Source: Rubripirellula amarantea (GTDB lineage: Bacteria; Planctomycetota; Planctomycetia; Pirellulales; Pirellulaceae). From it: a stretch of 64,000 bases of DNA. The notes below the pieces were generated by a model that was not told where the DNA came from, did no database searches, and saw only the letters and a program-made list of their open reading frames with translations. Location: contig NZ_SJPI01000001.1 in NCBI RefSeq assembly GCF_007859865.1, positions 1,054,001 to 1,118,000 on the forward strand, in the 5' to 3' direction. The position numbers were made by a program, and so were the translations under genes. This document shows positions 55,507 to 64,000 of the stretch, in pieces. Every line of letters begins with the position of its first letter. Within the stretch, counting starts at the first letter, position 1.

Positions 55507-55830
55507 CTCTTGACTCCCTAACCGCCCCACCCGGAACGGAGGATATTGTACCCCCATTAGCCCATTGCCCGAAAAAAAGAAGCTGTCTGAGGCGAGATTA
55601 GAAGGGTTTGTTGCCACATGCACGGGTTGATGACACACCCCAAAGAGCACGAGTGTGACGCTGCTATCTAGTGACAAACGCCAAAGGAATATCCGAATCC
55701 CGTCGATTCTTAGGCTTCCGTCGAATACCAACGTCCAAGTGAGACCAGTTCCTTCGGATGACCGAAGGATTTGCTTGTAGTTTGAGCGAGGCCCTTGGAA
55801 CGCGAGGGTCAATCAACGGTGGACGCAACT
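55507..55830. other. Intergenic region between kinase and glyQS
   Basis: A 324-bp stretch with no supported gene. It must contain the kinase promoter and the 3' end of the glyQS transcript. An in-frame extension of the kinase runs through most of it, but its hydrophobic translation is unlike the rest of the protein. I see no convincing terminator or operator. Confidence 0.4.
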
Positions 55831-57444
55831 CTACGAAGAGATTCGACTCGACAGATCGGCGACCAAGTCGTCAATCTTCACGCGAGTTTGTTCGAGCGTA
55901 TCGCGGTCGCGAATCGTGACCGTCTTATCGGAAAGCGTGTCGGTATCCACAGTGATGCAGTACGGTGTCCCGGCCTCGTCCTGACGACGATAACGACGCC
56001 CTACCGCTCCCTTTTCGTCATAGAAAACATTGAAGTGCTCTTTCAGTTCGCCGTAGATTTCCTTGGCAACCTCGGGCATTCCATCTTTCTTAACCAACGG
56101 GAACACCGCAGCCTTGATAGGCGCTAAACGTGGGTGCAATTTCATCACGGTTCGTGTTTGAAGGTTGCCATTTTCATCGGGCGCTTCGTCTTCGGTATAC
56201 GCTTCACATAGGAACGCTAGAACGCCACGGTCTGCACCTGCCGAAGGCTCGACCACGTGCGGAATGAACTTTTCATTCGTGACTTCGTCGCGGTAGGACA
56301 GATCTTTACCACTACCGCGATACTTTGGCTTACCGTTTTCGTTCAGTTCAACCGTCATTGGGTTTGTACTGGGATCTAACTTGCCTTCCATGTGCGAACG
56401 CAAGTCAAAGTCGCCTCGGTGAGCGATTCCTTCGAGTTCGCCATACTCGCCTTCGGGCAAGAACGGGAATGCGTATTCAATATCAGCCGTACCGACGCTG
56501 TAGTGAGCCAGTTCTTCCACGTGGTGCTCGCGCATGATCAGCGACTCACTGGACAAACCAAGTTTCGTGTACCAAGCCAAACGACGATCACGCCAATAGC
56601 GGTACCACTCTTGCGACGTATCGGGATGACAAAAGAATTCAATTTCCATTTGCTCGAACTCACGCGAACGAAACGTGAAGTTGCGAGGGGTGATCTCGTT
56701 TCGGAAACTCTTACCAACTTGACCGATCCCAAAGGGAATCTTCACGCGTGAACTATCCACGACGTTTTTGAAGTTAACAAAGATCCCCTGCGCGGTTTCA
56801 GGTCGCAAGAATGTCACGTCTTCCTCGCCACCGAGGGCGCCGAGGGTCGTCTTGAACATCAAGTTGAATTCGCGAGGCTCAGTCAACGTATCAAGAGCTT
56901 TCGCATCCGGTCCGAGTACGTCTGAGGTGTTGTCGAGCTTGTCGAGAGTCAGCGATTCATCGCCAATGGTGATTTTGTCAGCGTCCTTGGGACGCAATTT
57001 GAAGAACTTCATCCCACGACGTCGGACTTCGCTAAGTTCTTCTTCTTGTTCGGCCATCGTCGTGACGAAGACCTTCTGATCTTCATATTGAACGTAGCGT
57101 CCACGGACCTGATCGAACCGATAACGTTTCTTTGATTCGCGGCAATCGACCATTTGGTCGCAGAATAAATCGAAGTGACCGCTATTCTTCCAAACCTGGG
57201 GGTGCATGATGATCGTGCAGTCCAACCCGACCATTTCGAAGGTCGAGGGGGCAGAGGCCGGTGCGATCAGTTCGTTATGGCCCGCAATCATGTCGTGCCA
57301 CCACGCGTCTTTGACATTGCGTTTGAGTTCAACCCCTAGCGGTCCGTAGTCCCAAAATCCTTGGACGCCGCCGTAAATTTCGCTGGATTGAAAAAGGAAA
57401 CCACGTCGCTTACATAGCGACACAATTTTGTCCATCGATTTCAT
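55831..57444 (-). CDS. glyQS: Glycyl-tRNA synthetase, alpha2 type
   Basis: A 537-residue class II synthetase. The N-terminus MDKIVSLCKRRGFLFQSSEIYGG (read as residues 4-26) and motifs GFWDYGPLG, FRNEITPRNFTFRSREFEQMEIEFF (in two parts) and the anticodon-binding C-terminus (LAPIKAAVFPLVKKDG; GRRYRRQDEAGTPYCITVD) mark the single-chain form rather than the GlyQ/GlyS heterotetramer. Either ATG at 57444 or 57436 could be used. A small hairpin lies just upstream. Confidence 0.95.
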   Translation of the reverse strand: MKSMDKIVSLCKRRGFLFQSSEIYGGVQGFWDYGPLGVELKRNVKDAWWHDMIAGHNELIAPASAPSTFEMVGLDCTIIMHPQVWKNSGHFDLFCDQMVDCRESKKRYRFDQVRGRYVQYEDQKVFVTTMAEQEEELSEVRRRGMKFFKLRPKDADKITIGDESLTLDKLDNTSDVLGPDAKALDTLTEPREFNLMFKTTLGALGGEEDVTFLRPETAQGIFVNFKNVVDSSRVKIPFGIGQVGKSFRNEITPRNFTFRSREFEQMEIEFFCHPDTSQEWYRYWRDRRLAWYTKLGLSSESLIMREHHVEELAHYSVGTADIEYAFPFLPEGEYGELEGIAHRGDFDLRSHMEGKLDPSTNPMTVELNENGKPKYRGSGKDLSYRDEVTNEKFIPHVVEPSAGADRGVLAFLCEAYTEDEAPDENGNLQTRTVMKLHPRLAPIKAAVFPLVKKDGMPEVAKEIYGELKEHFNVFYDEKGAVGRRYRRQDEAGTPYCITVDTDTLSDKTVTIRDRDTLEQTRVKIDDLVADLSSRISS

Positions 57445-57469
57445 GAAAGTGCTCGTAGCAAATAACGGG

Positions 57470-57493
57470 CTTACGAGGGGCATTCCCCGTAAG
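57470..57493. promoter_or_regulatory. Inverted repeat in the glyQS leader
   Basis: CTTAC and GGGG pair with CCCC and GTAAG around a CATT loop, with two unpaired bases on one side. The hairpin is about 26 bp upstream of the glyQS start. A second hairpin, CCCCGT (57527-57532) with ACGGGG (57542-57547), lies further up, 125 bp past the TPR gene stop and followed by TTT on the minus strand, so it may end that transcript. Neither is a recognisable T-box. Confidence 0.35.
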
Positions 57494-57672
57494 AGATCCG
57501 CAGGGAGTGGAGAGTGCGGTGGGAAACCCCGTCAGCATTTAACGGGGAAAGAGTCGAAGAATACGACTTCCATGACCTGCCGTCGACCGATGGTGATGGC
57601 CAGAAATGGAAATTCAGCCACCGTTTGGAGATCAATCACCGATCTTCGACTGCCAATCCGAGTCGAAACGCT

Positions 57673-58533
57673 CTATTGAGCCGACGGATCTTCGTCGGCA
57701 GCTTTGTAGCGACGCACCATACCGCTGCCGAAACCAGGCTGCGAGGCAATTTGAGTGCCTCCCTGGGCGCTGACGGCCTCGAAGTTGGCGCTAATTTGGC
57801 GACTTAGCGACGCGATTCGCTCGGCAGCCATGGGTTGGCTACCGTTTAGCGCAAGCGAGCGTTGGTAGTTTTGAAGCGCTTGGTTAAGGTCGCCGGTTTG
57901 TTCTCGGAGTCTACCCAAGGCGAGCCAGGCGCGAGAATTGTTGGGATCCTTTTGAACGGCATCTTCAAGGTATTTCAAAGCGGTGCTCGGATCGCTCACT
58001 TCCTCGTACAAGCGTGCGAGCTCGATTCGAGGCTCAGCAAACTGAGGATTTTGGGCCGCCCAGTTTTTCATAAGCGCGAACGCACGATCGGGTCGCCCTG
58101 TGTCAACCAGTAACACTGCGAGGCCACGGTGACATTCAACGTGGTTGGGGTCGTGGTCGAGACATTGATTGTAGAGTGCTTCGGCCTGAGTGATCTGCTG
58201 CGAATCGCCTCGCTGGTTGCCCAGCCGGTGGTTCGTCGCGGCCAAGTTGTAGTAGCCGTCCGCGTTCTCGGGATCCGTCGCGATCACCTTTTGGAATTGC
58301 TGAAGCGCGGCGGAATACTGGCCTTGCTCGTACAGCCTGGCGCCGGTGGCGTTTTGTCCACCCGCGGCCCACTGGCAGCCCGTTTGGCAGGTCGCCAGGA
58401 CGGATAAACCGACCCAGACCCAAAATTTCTGTATGAAAATTCCTGACCATCCATCGTCGGTAAGTCGACTTTGACAGTCGGTTTGACGGGATTGTGAGGG
58501 CTGGCCTGATGGCAGACGATTGTAAAAAGCCAT
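57673..58533 (-). CDS. TPR-repeat protein, membrane-anchored or lipoprotein
   Basis: A 286-residue protein with a hydrophobic stretch (about 34-49) ending in LATCQTGC, which suggests a membrane anchor or lipobox, followed by at least five TPR units (for example YNLAATNHRLG, CHRGLAVLLVDTGRPDRAF, ARLYEEVSDPSTALKYL, ALGRLREQTGDLNQALQNY). TPRs mediate protein contacts; no enzyme domain is present. The long hydrophilic stretch before the hydrophobic part makes the start uncertain, and initiation further downstream is possible. Confidence 0.75.
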   Translation of the reverse strand: MAFYNRLPSGQPSQSRQTDCQSRLTDDGWSGIFIQKFWVWVGLSVLATCQTGCQWAAGGQNATGARLYEQGQYSAALQQFQKVIATDPENADGYYNLAATNHRLGNQRGDSQQITQAEALYNQCLDHDPNHVECHRGLAVLLVDTGRPDRAFALMKNWAAQNPQFAEPRIELARLYEEVSDPSTALKYLEDAVQKDPNNSRAWLALGRLREQTGDLNQALQNYQRSLALNGSQPMAAERIASLSRQISANFEAVSAQGGTQIASQPGFGSGMVRRYKAADEDPSAQ

Positions 58534-59056
58534 GAATCGAGTCTTCCGTGACGCGTGCGAGGATTCGCGGACCCTATCAATGCGGGACCAAAGCACGCAA
58601 TACCGGAACTTTTGCTGCGGGCAAACGTCAAAGTGGGCCGAGATTCTGGCTTGCGCCGGATATCGGCATGGTAAGGCGGACGGGAGGGGTGAAGTGGTCG
58701 AAACCCCGTCAAAAACGCAATTTGCGTTGCTCTGACAGCCCGTCCAACTAAACTCCGAAGCTGGTTCCGTTCTCCTTAATCACTCGCGCCGTATCGATGA
58801 TGTAACCAGAGACGTTTTTTCCTACAGTTTCGACCTAACGGGAATCACCGCGACCAAGCCGATGGCAGACGCTATCGACATGACGGTCACGGTGCCCCGA
58901 GTGACTCCTCCCCCAACCCTTTGATTTGCCAAATTTTTCAGCGATGCCTGCGTGGGCTTTAATGAAAACTAGTCCGGCAAATCAACGAACCAACGATCCA
59001 TCTAGCCAATTTGGAAACCTGTTCCATGATTGGCTCCTGATACCGAGGCTTGCTTG
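58534..59056. other. Intergenic region upstream of the giant surface protein
   Basis: A 523-bp region without a supported gene. It contains a short perfect palindrome AACGCAA-T-TTGCGTT at 58714-58728 and an AT-rich stretch near 58920-58980, which is where a promoter of the rightward giant gene could lie. I cannot name a -35/-10 pair with confidence. Short frames here have no recognisable translation. Confidence 0.35.
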
Positions 59057-62000
59057 ATGACTCTTCGTGATTCGCGTTTTCGCCCTGGCTTTGGCAACTC
59101 CTCTGAACGAGGTGGCAATACTCCTAAGGGAGATCGCAGTTTGCACAGCCGACTTCGTCAACAACGTCGACGTAAAGATCGTCGTCTGTTGTCAGAGTCA
59201 CTCGAGCCGCGTCAATTGCTTGCCGGTCCTGAATTAATTGGAATTCAGCCCAACGAAGGTTCGTTGCTTACGTCGACGCCGTTGAATGTGTCGCCGCGCG
59301 AACTCGTCTTTCGCTTCGACGACAACGCCGACATTGACCCATCGACCTTGTCCGCTATTCGCATCACGCGAGCGGGTGAAGATGGAGTCTTTGAATCGGC
59401 CACCACGACTTCGGATCTGGGTACCGGCGGACAAATCTTGGTGGAGTTTCGCGCCAGACAATCCGGTAGTCTTGGCAACGGCATCAACGTGGTGTTTACG
59501 TCCAGCACACGCACCAACTCGGCGCTACCATCGGTATCGGTCACCGATCGCACGATCACGGTCGACGTCAACAACAACCCCAACCAATCAACTCGCGTTT
59601 CCGAATTGATTTCGGCAATCGCCAACAATGCCGAAGCGTCGTCGCTGATCGAGGTGATCCAAGTCAGCGGATCATCACAAACTTCCATCGGGACCCTCGT
59701 GCCGTCAGGTTTAACACTGACTTTGATCGGTGCGAATTCGGCGGAAGCAGTGACTGACTTCGGCACCGGCGGCGATGTTCGCGTTCGCTTGGTATCGCAG
59801 TTAAGTGGCGTGGATGGTCGAGGAACCCAGGTCGAGATTACTCGCCAAAACTTCGGCGGTGCAGCCAACCCAGTGGTCGTGGTGACGGGCCAATCTATTC
59901 GGGTTCAACTTAACAGTGCTCCTGGCTTTGAAACCACTGCCGCCCAATTTATCAACGCGATCAACACAAATCCTGAAGCATCGACGTTGCTGTTCGCTGC
60001 TCTTCAAGATGGCGACGCCACAACTGCGATCGGCACTGCTGGATTGAGCGTTCCGTTGCTAACGCTCAGTGGCGTGACCGATGTCGTTGTCGAACCTGGT
60101 TTTGTCGGACTGGGCGATTCATCACGCGAAGTCGTGTTCCGGTTTGCTGAACCACTTCCTGACGATATCTACCAAATCGACATCCTGGGAACTGGCGTCA
60201 ACGCGCTGCGAAGCACTAACGGTGACCGCTTCCAAATGGGCACCGACTTGACTCAGTTGTTCAGCATTAACTTGGGTCCCAAAGTTGTTGCCGTTGTTCC
60301 TGAGCCAGTTCGCCGGAACTCGAGCGGTGGTCTAAGTCCAGCAACGGGTACGATCGAAGTTCACTTTAATGACGATGACCTCAATAAGGCCCAGGCTGAA
60401 ACACCGGGCTTCTACCAGTTAATTTACACCCGTGATACGGTCAGCAATCAAGACGACATTGTCGTTACACCAACCACGGTCTCTTACAACAACATCACGA
60501 ACATCGCGACGCTCAATTTCGGACGTCCACTTTCACGTATCCCCAACCCCGCTAACCCGACACAGTTCTTGACCGGCGCGGCGCGATTGCGTGTGGGAAC
60601 GAGCGAAGGACTGCCTGCAGCACCGACCGAAATCGTCTTGCAGTTAGACGCCAGCACGGAAATCGAGCCTGGCAGCACATTCGATGATGCGTACGACTTG
60701 GGCGCGCAGTGGACGATCGGTTCGACGACGACCTCGTCAGCACGACTGACCAGCGAGATCTTTAACACGTCGCCCTATGAGTTGGACTTGCCAGGGCCAA
60801 ATCTACCAGGCACTCGCACAATCCGTCCGGACGATCCTTCTCGTTTGGATCGGACCGTTCCGCTGGATTACCTTCGCTACGGCGCCGATGTCGTCGATGG
60901 CATTTCGGTCATCCAATACAACTTTGCACCATCGTGGTTAGGTGACGATCCCAATGCCCCGGGCATCGAAGAAGATCGCACCTACTTCAACATCATTAGC
61001 GAACAACAAAAGCAACGTGTTCGCGAAGTGATGCAACTCTACAGCGAGTACCTGGGCGTAAACTTCGTTGAAGTCGAGGGTGAGTTCACTAGCGAAGCGT
61101 TTATCTCGATCGCAGTGGGCGACTTGTATGGTGGCGACGAGCGAGCGTTCAGTGGCGACGGAGACATTGCCGTTGTGACTCGTGACCGAAATGGTGACGG
61201 CATCGACGACCTTGGCGTGATGGACTTCCAAGACTTCGATGAATCAACGGACGATCAATTCGGCGGCGAATTTTTCCGTGGTGCATTCTTTGTGGTCGGT
61301 CAATTGCTTGGCTACGGTTATGCGGATGACTTACCTCAACCTGTGACCCAAAGCACGGATTTCATCTTTGCACCGGGCACAGACAACGAACCAGCCTTCC
61401 CTGCTTTGGCTGACATCCTTCACGGACAGTATCTGTATCGTCCTGATAGCACAGACATCGACCTGTACCGCTTCTCGCTATCCACGCGCGGAACGCTATC
61501 GATCGAAACGATGGCCGAACGATTGTCAGAGCCAAGCTTGCTCGATACCACTTTGCGTCTGTATCGCCTGGGTGCCAACGGCGCCTTCGAAGAGATAGCA
61601 CGCAACGATGATTACTTTAGCAATGACTCGCTGATCGATTTGGTTGTCGATTCGGGAACCTACGCAATTGGCGTTAGTGCTCGTGGAAACGACAGTTACG
61701 ATCCAAACATTGAAGACTCTGGTTTCGGTGGACTTAGCGAAGGCAAGTACGAATTGCTTGTCGACTTCAAGCCAAGCAGCACGAATGCCATCACGGACAC
61801 CACCGGTATCGCACTCGATGGTGACGGCGACAATCGCCCCGGCGGCGTGTTTGATTTCTGGTTCGTCCCAAGCGATTCGAACAACACGCTCTATGTCGAC
61901 AAAGCAGCATCCGGCGGTGTTGGCCCCCTAGGAACGGTAGGAAACGCGTATCGCGAAATTGACCAAGCTCTCGCAGCAGCACGCCCCGGCGACACTGTTC

Positions 62001-64000
62001 GCGTGGTGGGTAACGGCGGTACTGACGGCAAGCTCGAAACGCCCGGCGACAACTTCAGCTATCAGATTGGGTTCGCCAGTAACGGAACAGCCCTCGAAGA
62101 CGGTTCATCGCTGAATTTGCCTCAAGGCGTTCGAATGGTCATCGATTCGGGAGCCATCCTGAAACTCAGCGGAAGTCGAATCGGAATCGGCAGTGTTTCG
62201 CCACTAATCGATGTCAGTGATTCTGCGTTGCAAGTGCTGGGCACCCCTTCGATCGTGAGCGCCAACGGACTTCCCGCACGTGATTCAACGAATTCGATCA
62301 TTCCTGGTAGCGTGTACTTCACGAGTATCAATGATCGCGAACTGGGGATGGGTAATTCCCCCAACATTACTTCCGCAGCACAGCCTGGCGATTGGGGTGG
62401 AATTGATTTCCGCGGTGATTTGGATACGGCAGATGAATCGCGTCGTAACCGTGAAAACGAAGGAGTATTCCTTAATCACATTCAAGGTGCCGACATCCGC
62501 TACGGTGGCGGTTCGGTTTCCATCGGCGGTCGATCCGTGGTGGTTTCGCCAGTGGATATGGCGATCACCCGCGCGACGATTATCAACTCCGTCATTCAGC
62601 GCAGTGCCGATGCTGCCATCGCGGCGACACCCGATACGTTCGCCGAGACTCGGTTCACCACTCCATTCTTTCAAGACGCTGGTGTATTCACTCCAGACTT
62701 CGAACGTGTGGGTCCGCAGATCTCGGGCAACACGATCATCGACAACTCGATCAACGGCTTGTTCATTCGAGTGGTCACGCGAACGGGCGATGTCGTCGAA
62801 ACCATCAAAACGACCTCACGTTTCGACGATACTGACATCACTCACGTCCTTGCGGAAAATCTGGTCATCGAAGGAACCGCTGGTGGCCCGATCCTGCAAT
62901 CCTCGGCACCTTCGTCGCTGTTGGTCCGTTTGGAAGCAACCGACACGGGCAACATCGCACCGGGCACTTACTCATATCGAATCACGAATGTTGATTCATC
63001 AGGCTTAGAGTCCGCTGCCAGCCAACCGTCGCTGGAAGTGACGCTCACTCAGACTGGCGGCATCTCGCTGACGCAATTGCCAGCTATCGCATCAGGAACG
63101 GACTTTGTCTCACGACGGTTGTATCGAGCCACCATTGACCCGGTATCTGGATTGCCAGGCCCGTATCAATTGGTTGAACAACTCAATGCCAGCAGTACTT
63201 CATTCGTAGACCGTGACGCGGCAGGAACTTCGTTGCTGCCCGCTGGCGATTCGCTGCTTCGCAGCCGACTTGATGCCAGTTTGGTCATTGATCCCGGCAC
63301 CGTGTTGAAACTCGATGGTGCACGCATTGAAGCTCGTTTTGGTGCGGACTTGATCGCCGAAGGCCTGCCGAGCTTGCCAATCGTATTCACTTCCATCGAA
63401 GACAATCGGTACGGAGCCGGTGGAACGTTTGACACAAACGATCGTGGCGAAAACGGTGAACTCACCGCCGGTGATTGGGGTGGCATTTACATTGGGCATG
63501 CCGCTAGTGCAAGCATTGACCAAGCCGTCATTGCAGGAGCTGGTGGACGCACTCGAATCGAAGGCGGATTCGCTTCCTTCAACGCTTTGGAAGTCCATCA
63601 GGCTGATCTGCGATTGGCCAATACACGTTTCGAACAAAACGCCGATGGACGCAGCGAGATTGCTGATGACCGAGTAGGTCGCGGTGACAACGCTTCGGGA
63701 ACTGTCTTCGTCCGCGCTTCAAATCCAATCATCGTTAACAATGCGTTTGTTGACGGTGAATCGGCAGCGTTGTCGTTCGACATCAACTCGTTCTCGGCGG
63801 TGGAAGTAAATGACCCTGGTCGTTCGACTGGCAACATTGACCAAGTCGACATTGTGGGCAACTCTGGCCCATTGATCGAAGGCAATGTGCTCGATGGAAA
63901 CAGCATCAACGGCGTTGTGATTCGCGGTGGCCAATTGGCTACCGCGGGGGTATGGGATGACGTGGACATCGTTCACGTAGTCCAGGACTCGATCGAGATC
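59057..64000 (+). CDS. Giant LEPR-XLL surface protein, 5' part
   Basis: An uninterrupted frame of 1648 codons runs off the right edge. A basic N-terminus (1-45) leads to LEPRQLLAG (49-57), the LEPR-XLL type motif of large planctomycete exported proteins. Then come Ig-like beta domains (58-about 610), a matrixin-like region (about 620-760) whose zinc motif is replaced by F745, V746, Q749 and Y755, a PPC-like beta domain (about 770-905), and right-handed beta-helix modules. Two long modules start at residues 1027 (VIDSGAILKL) and 1409 (VIDPGTVLKL), 382 residues apart. It is likely an adhesin or S-layer-like structural protein. Confidence 0.85.
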   Translation, partial: MTLRDSRFRPGFGNSSERGGNTPKGDRSLHSRLRQQRRRKDRRLLSESLEPRQLLAGPELIGIQPNEGSLLTSTPLNVSPRELVFRFDDNADIDPSTLSAIRITRAGEDGVFESATTTSDLGTGGQILVEFRARQSGSLGNGINVVFTSSTRTNSALPSVSVTDRTITVDVNNNPNQSTRVSELISAIANNAEASSLIEVIQVSGSSQTSIGTLVPSGLTLTLIGANSAEAVTDFGTGGDVRVRLVSQLSGVDGRGTQVEITRQNFGGAANPVVVVTGQSIRVQLNSAPGFETTAAQFINAINTNPEASTLLFAALQDGDATTAIGTAGLSVPLLTLSGVTDVVVEPGFVGLGDSSREVVFRFAEPLPDDIYQIDILGTGVNALRSTNGDRFQMGTDLTQLFSINLGPKVVAVVPEPVRRNSSGGLSPATGTIEVHFNDDDLNKAQAETPGFYQLIYTRDTVSNQDDIVVTPTTVSYNNITNIATLNFGRPLSRIPNPANPTQFLTGAARLRVGTSEGLPAAPTEIVLQLDASTEIEPGSTFDDAYDLGAQWTIGSTTTSSARLTSEIFNTSPYELDLPGPNLPGTRTIRPDDPSRLDRTVPLDYLRYGADVVDGISVIQYNFAPSWLGDDPNAPGIEEDRTYFNIISEQQKQRVREVMQLYSEYLGVNFVEVEGEFTSEAFISIAVGDLYGGDERAFSGDGDIAVVTRDRNGDGIDDLGVMDFQDFDESTDDQFGGEFFRGAFFVVGQLLGYGYADDLPQPVTQSTDFIFAPGTDNEPAFPALADILHGQYLYRPDSTDIDLYRFSLSTRGTLSIETMAERLSEPSLLDTTLRLYRLGANGAFEEIARNDDYFSNDSLIDLVVDSGTYAIGVSARGNDSYDPNIEDSGFGGLSEGKYELLVDFKPSSTNAITDTTGIALDGDGDNRPGGVFDFWFVPSDSNNTLYVDKAASGGVGPLGTVGNAYREIDQALAAARPGDTVRVVGNGGTDGKLETPGDNFSYQIGFASNGTALEDGSSLNLPQGVRMVIDSGAILKLSGSRIGIGSVSPLIDVSDSALQVLGTPSIVSANGLPARDSTNSIIPGSVYFTSINDRELGMGNSPNITSAAQPGDWGGIDFRGDLDTADESRRNRENEGVFLNHIQGADIRYGGGSVSIGGRSVVVSPVDMAITRATIINSVIQRSADAAIAATPDTFAETRFTTPFFQDAGVFTPDFERVGPQISGNTIIDNSINGLFIRVVTRTGDVVETIKTTSRFDDTDITHVLAENLVIEGTAGGPILQSSAPSSLLVRLEATDTGNIAPGTYSYRITNVDSSGLESAASQPSLEVTLTQTGGISLTQLPAIASGTDFVSRRLYRATIDPVSGLPGPYQLVEQLNASSTSFVDRDAAGTSLLPAGDSLLRSRLDASLVIDPGTVLKLDGARIEARFGADLIAEGLPSLPIVFTSIEDNRYGAGGTFDTNDRGENGELTAGDWGGIYIGHAASASIDQAVIAGAGGRTRIEGGFASFNALEVHQADLRLANTRFEQNADGRSEIADDRVGRGDNASGTVFVRASNPIIVNNAFVDGESAALSFDINSFSAVEVNDPGRSTGNIDQVDIVGNSGPLIEGNVLDGNSINGVVIRGGQLATAGVWDDVDIVHVVQDSIEI

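Noticed and set aside
55507-55812. N-terminal extension of the kinase by 102 codons
   Set aside because: The translation is unlike the kinase, and the internal ATG at 55506 has a good upstream AGGGAG.

Overview
The window is chromosomal DNA from a planctomycete, most likely a Pirellulaceae member close to Rhodopirellula. The evidence is: a giant surface protein with an LEPR-XLL type N-terminus (LEPRQLL), a Ser/Thr kinase with a C-terminal PAS domain, large secreted proteins with PQQ-propeller or squalene-cyclase folds, poorly conserved Shine-Dalgarno sites, frequent TTG/GTG starts, and housekeeping genes scattered in small operons on both strands. I see no phage, transposase, CRISPR array, rRNA or tRNA. 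The organism call is inference from these family traits.

Region by region. 1-2181 (minus): flagellar export genes fliP-fliQ-fliR and the first codons of flhB. 2379-10677 (minus): a cytochrome-oxidase maturation and electron-transfer cluster, read as blue-copper protein, copper-site-degenerate lipoprotein paralogue, dihaem cytochrome c, small membrane protein, ctaA, ctaB, ABC ATPase, ABC-2 permease, SCO1/SenC, DUF420. 10963-14793: purD, then the conserved rpmE-prfA-prmC translation block. 15099-17023: a CDF metal exporter with a manganese-type site and two secreted cysteine-rich proteins. 17070-29604: radical SAM/B12 protein, Rieske protein, UPF0173 hydrolase, trpB, dapB, a small zinc-ribbon protein, an MFS transporter, thiC, dihaem cytochrome, a GT39-like membrane protein and threonine aldolase. 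29694-33307: a histidine operon hisD-(four-helix-bundle protein)-hisC-hisB, interrupted by a hitchhiking gene and a 7-bp tandem repeat. 33358-37643: gatA-gatB followed by two membrane proteins. 37813-39830: a two-component pair whose response regulator has its DNA-binding domain at the N-terminus. 40488-49757: mnmG, a large secreted protein, hisN-like phosphatase, lspA, mutM, a squalene-cyclase-fold protein and a PQQ-propeller protein. 49909-58533: ABC exporter, sodium:solute symporter, kinase-PAS protein, glyQS and a TPR lipoprotein candidate. 59057-64000: the first 1648 codons of a giant cell-surface protein that runs off the window.

Functionally, the 2.4-10.7 kb cluster makes haem A (CtaB then CtaA), supplies copper/thiol chemistry (SCO) and probably electron carriers for an aa3-type oxidase whose structural genes are not in view. 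The his genes and the hisN-like phosphatase could together cover several late steps of histidine synthesis. The most unusual observations are the tandem cupredoxins in which one copy has lost its copper-ligand histidine, the 24-cysteine secreted protein with its neighbour, the four-helix-bundle gene plus AGTACTC repeat inserted in the his operon, the 16-bp triplicated element before dapB, and a metzincin-like domain in the giant protein in which every zinc-binding residue is replaced.
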